A stretch of DNA of 6,962 nucleotides, taken from Syntrophomonadaceae bacterium (lineage in GTDB: Bacteria > Bacillota > Dethiobacteria > DTU022). The stretch spans positions 1 through 6,962 of the forward strand of contig PUKR01000174.1 in the NCBI GenBank assembly GCA_003552365.1, read 5' to 3'. Shown piece by piece: positions 5,500-6,962 of this stretch (positions within the stretch are counted from its first letter, which is position 1; the number at the start of each line of letters is the position of its first letter). Below the pieces are notes generated by a model, which was not told where the DNA came from, searched no databases, and saw only the letters and a program-made list of their open reading frames with translations. A program made the translations under genes and the position numbers.

Positions 5500-6962
5500 A
5501 TGATGCTTTTTGAACCAATTAAAGTCGGCCGGATGGAACTAAAAAACCGGATTGCCATGCCGGCAATCCACCACTGCTACACACCGGAGGGGTTTGTCAA
5601 CGAGCGCCTGCTTAAATATTATGAGGCCCGGGCCCGCGGCGGTGCAGCGATGATTACAGTGGGCGGCTGTTCAATTGATACTTCAGGGCTGGGGCCGATG
5701 ATGATCGGCCTGCACGACGACCGGTTCATAGAGGGATTGCAAAAACTTTCCGGCACCATCAAGATGCACGGCGCGGCCGCGGCCGCTCAACTCTACCAGG
5801 CCGGCCGTTACACGCACAGTATTATGACCGGGGAGCAGCCTATAGCCCCTTCAGCGATCGCTTCCCGTCTGACCCGGGAAACCCCGCGGGAAATGACCCT
5901 GGAAGATATCGAAAGCGTAATTGAAAATTACGGCCAGGCAGCCAGGCGGACCAGGGAAGCAGGTTTCGATGCCGTGGAAATACTGGCCAGCGCCGGTTAT
6001 TTAATCTGCCAGTTTCTGTCACCGCTAACCAATCAGCGGACCGACGAGTACGGCGGTTCCTGGGAAAACCGGGTTCGTTTTGGTTTAGAAGTGGCCCGGC
6101 GGATCAGGGAAGCTGTGGGTGACGATTTTACGGTAATGGCCCGGATTTCCGGGCATGATTTTATGCCGGAGGGCAACACTAACCGGGAAGCGGCCCTCTT
6201 TGCCGCAGAGCTTGAAAAGGAAGGCGTAGACTGCCTGAACGTTACCGGCGGCTGGCATGAGTCGCGGGTCCCCCAGATTACCGGGGAACTGCCCCGCGGC
6301 GGTTTTGCCTACCTGGCCCGGGGCATCAAGGATGCGGTTAATGTCCCGGTGATTGCCAGCAACCGGATTAACGATCCGGAAACAGCTGAAGAAATCCTGG
6401 AAAACCACATGGCCGACCTGGTCAACATGGGCCGTCCCTTAATTGCCGACCCGGATCTGCCCAAAAAAGCGATGAGCGACAATTTTGATTCAATCCGGCG
6501 CTGCATAGCCTGCAACCAGGGCTGCCTGGACATGGTCTTTACCATGCAGGACGTTCACTGCACGGTTAATCCTTTGGCCGGACGGGAACATGAAATACAG
6601 GTAACTCCGGCAGAAAACAAGCGCAGGGTGCTGATCATCGGCGGCGGCCCGGCGGGATTGGAAACAGCCCGCACGGCTGCATCACGCGGCCATAAAGTCA
6701 GCCTCTGGGAAAAAAGCCCGGCCCTGGGAGGCCACCTTTACCACTCTGCTTTACCGCCGGGCAAACATGAATTCAGGACCCTGCTGGACTACTACGAACA
6801 TGAACTGCCCCGCTACGGGGTTAACATTGTTCTCAATAAAGAAGCCTCGGCAGAAAACATAATTGCCGAAGATGCCGATGTTGTAGTTTTGGCCACAGGC
6901 TCAAAGGGAATCCAACCGCCGTTTCCGATAGACGATTCCGCCGAAGTGGTTTCCTGCCTGCA
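5500..6962 (+). CDS. FadH-like 2,4-dienoyl-CoA / enoate reductase (3' end outside window)
   Basis: The frame is open from ATG at 5500 to the edge, giving the first 487 residues of a protein usually of about 640-680. AAGGAG at 5485-5490 stands nine bases before this ATG, which is preferred over the second ATG at 5503. An old-yellow-enzyme FMN barrel comes first, with QLYQAGRYTH (97-106), SAGYLICQF with Tyr167 and GGWHESRVP with His253, matching E. coli FadH Tyr166 and His252. A 4Fe-4S site follows at Cys335, Cys338, Cys342 and Cys354 (CIACNQGC). A FAD/NAD(P)-binding domain then starts with VLIIGGGPAGLETA (377-390), with VVVLATGS at 461-468. The GWHE and TNQR motifs place it nearer FadH than BaiCD-type bile-acid reductases. 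Such enzymes pass electrons from NAD(P)H through FAD, the cluster and FMN to a conjugated double bond. The substrate is unknown; the divergent acd suggests an acyl-CoA or its acid. Confidence 0.93.
   Translation, partial: MMLFEPIKVGRMELKNRIAMPAIHHCYTPEGFVNERLLKYYEARARGGAAMITVGGCSIDTSGLGPMMIGLHDDRFIEGLQKLSGTIKMHGAAAAAQLYQAGRYTHSIMTGEQPIAPSAIASRLTRETPREMTLEDIESVIENYGQAARRTREAGFDAVEILASAGYLICQFLSPLTNQRTDEYGGSWENRVRFGLEVARRIREAVGDDFTVMARISGHDFMPEGNTNREAALFAAELEKEGVDCLNVTGGWHESRVPQITGELPRGGFAYLARGIKDAVNVPVIASNRINDPETAEEILENHMADLVNMGRPLIADPDLPKKAMSDNFDSIRRCIACNQGCLDMVFTMQDVHCTVNPLAGREHEIQVTPAENKRRVLIIGGGPAGLETARTAASRGHKVSLWEKSPALGGHLYHSALPPGKHEFRTLLDYYEHELPRYGVNIVLNKEASAENIIAEDADVVVLATGSKGIQPPFPIDDSAEVVSCL

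Noticed and set aside
5770..5786. GCGGCCGC-type GC-rich run inside the reductase gene
   Set aside because: It encodes an Ala-rich stretch (GAAAAAQ) where FadH proteins have a small-residue strand before the LYQAGRY motif, so it is explained by coding.
6085..6545. Minus-strand open frames opposite the FadH-like gene
   Set aside because: They lie opposite the reductase barrel and 4Fe-4S motif region, which is clearly coding on the plus strand.

Overview
The window reads as ordinary chromosome from an anaerobic, roughly 50% GC bacterium. It is most likely a member of the Firmicutes/Clostridia (Peptococcaceae-like). This rests on the strong AGGAGG-type ribosome binding sites, the codon use, the ADP-forming acyl-CoA synthetase and the iron-sulfur enoyl reductase. 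The taxon is an inference with low confidence. No rRNA, tRNA, CRISPR array, transposase or phage gene is visible. Six protein genes are supported, and two of them are cut by the window edges.

Left part, plus strand (1-1643): the 3' part of a DUF58 protein gene overlaps by four bases (ATGA) with a gene for a small polytopic membrane protein. The pair looks like the middle of a DUF58-type operon, which in other bacteria usually also carries a MoxR ATPase and a transglutaminase-like protein. A convergent gap of 154 bases (1644-1797) holds several inverted repeats and a possible structured RNA.

Middle, minus strand (1798-2463): a complete SRAP (YedK/HMCES) gene, whose product protects abasic sites in single-stranded DNA through Cys2. 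All its key residues are present. Its upstream gap (2464-2606) carries a 12-bp perfect palindrome and a promoter-like sequence facing the other way.

Right part (2607-6962): a minus-strand pair, acd (730-residue fused ADP-forming acyl-CoA synthetase) followed 53 bases later by a gene for a MoaD/ThiS-like ubiquitin-fold protein without the terminal Gly-Gly. Facing away from it is a gene for a FadH-like, FMN/4Fe-4S/FAD 2,4-dienoyl-CoA (enoate) reductase, cut by the right edge. The 332-base divergent spacer contains an 8-5-8 dyad lying on -10-like hexamers of both strands, plus further inverted repeats. The simplest reading is a co-regulated organic-acid module: the reductase saturates an unsaturated acyl-CoA or acid, and Acd interconverts acyl-CoA and free acid while making or using ATP. 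The substrate cannot be read from the sequence.

No clear new defence or mobile system was found. The most interesting points are the dyad in the divergent spacer, the Gly-Gly-less ubiquitin-like protein next to acd, and the possible RNA element at 1726-1784.
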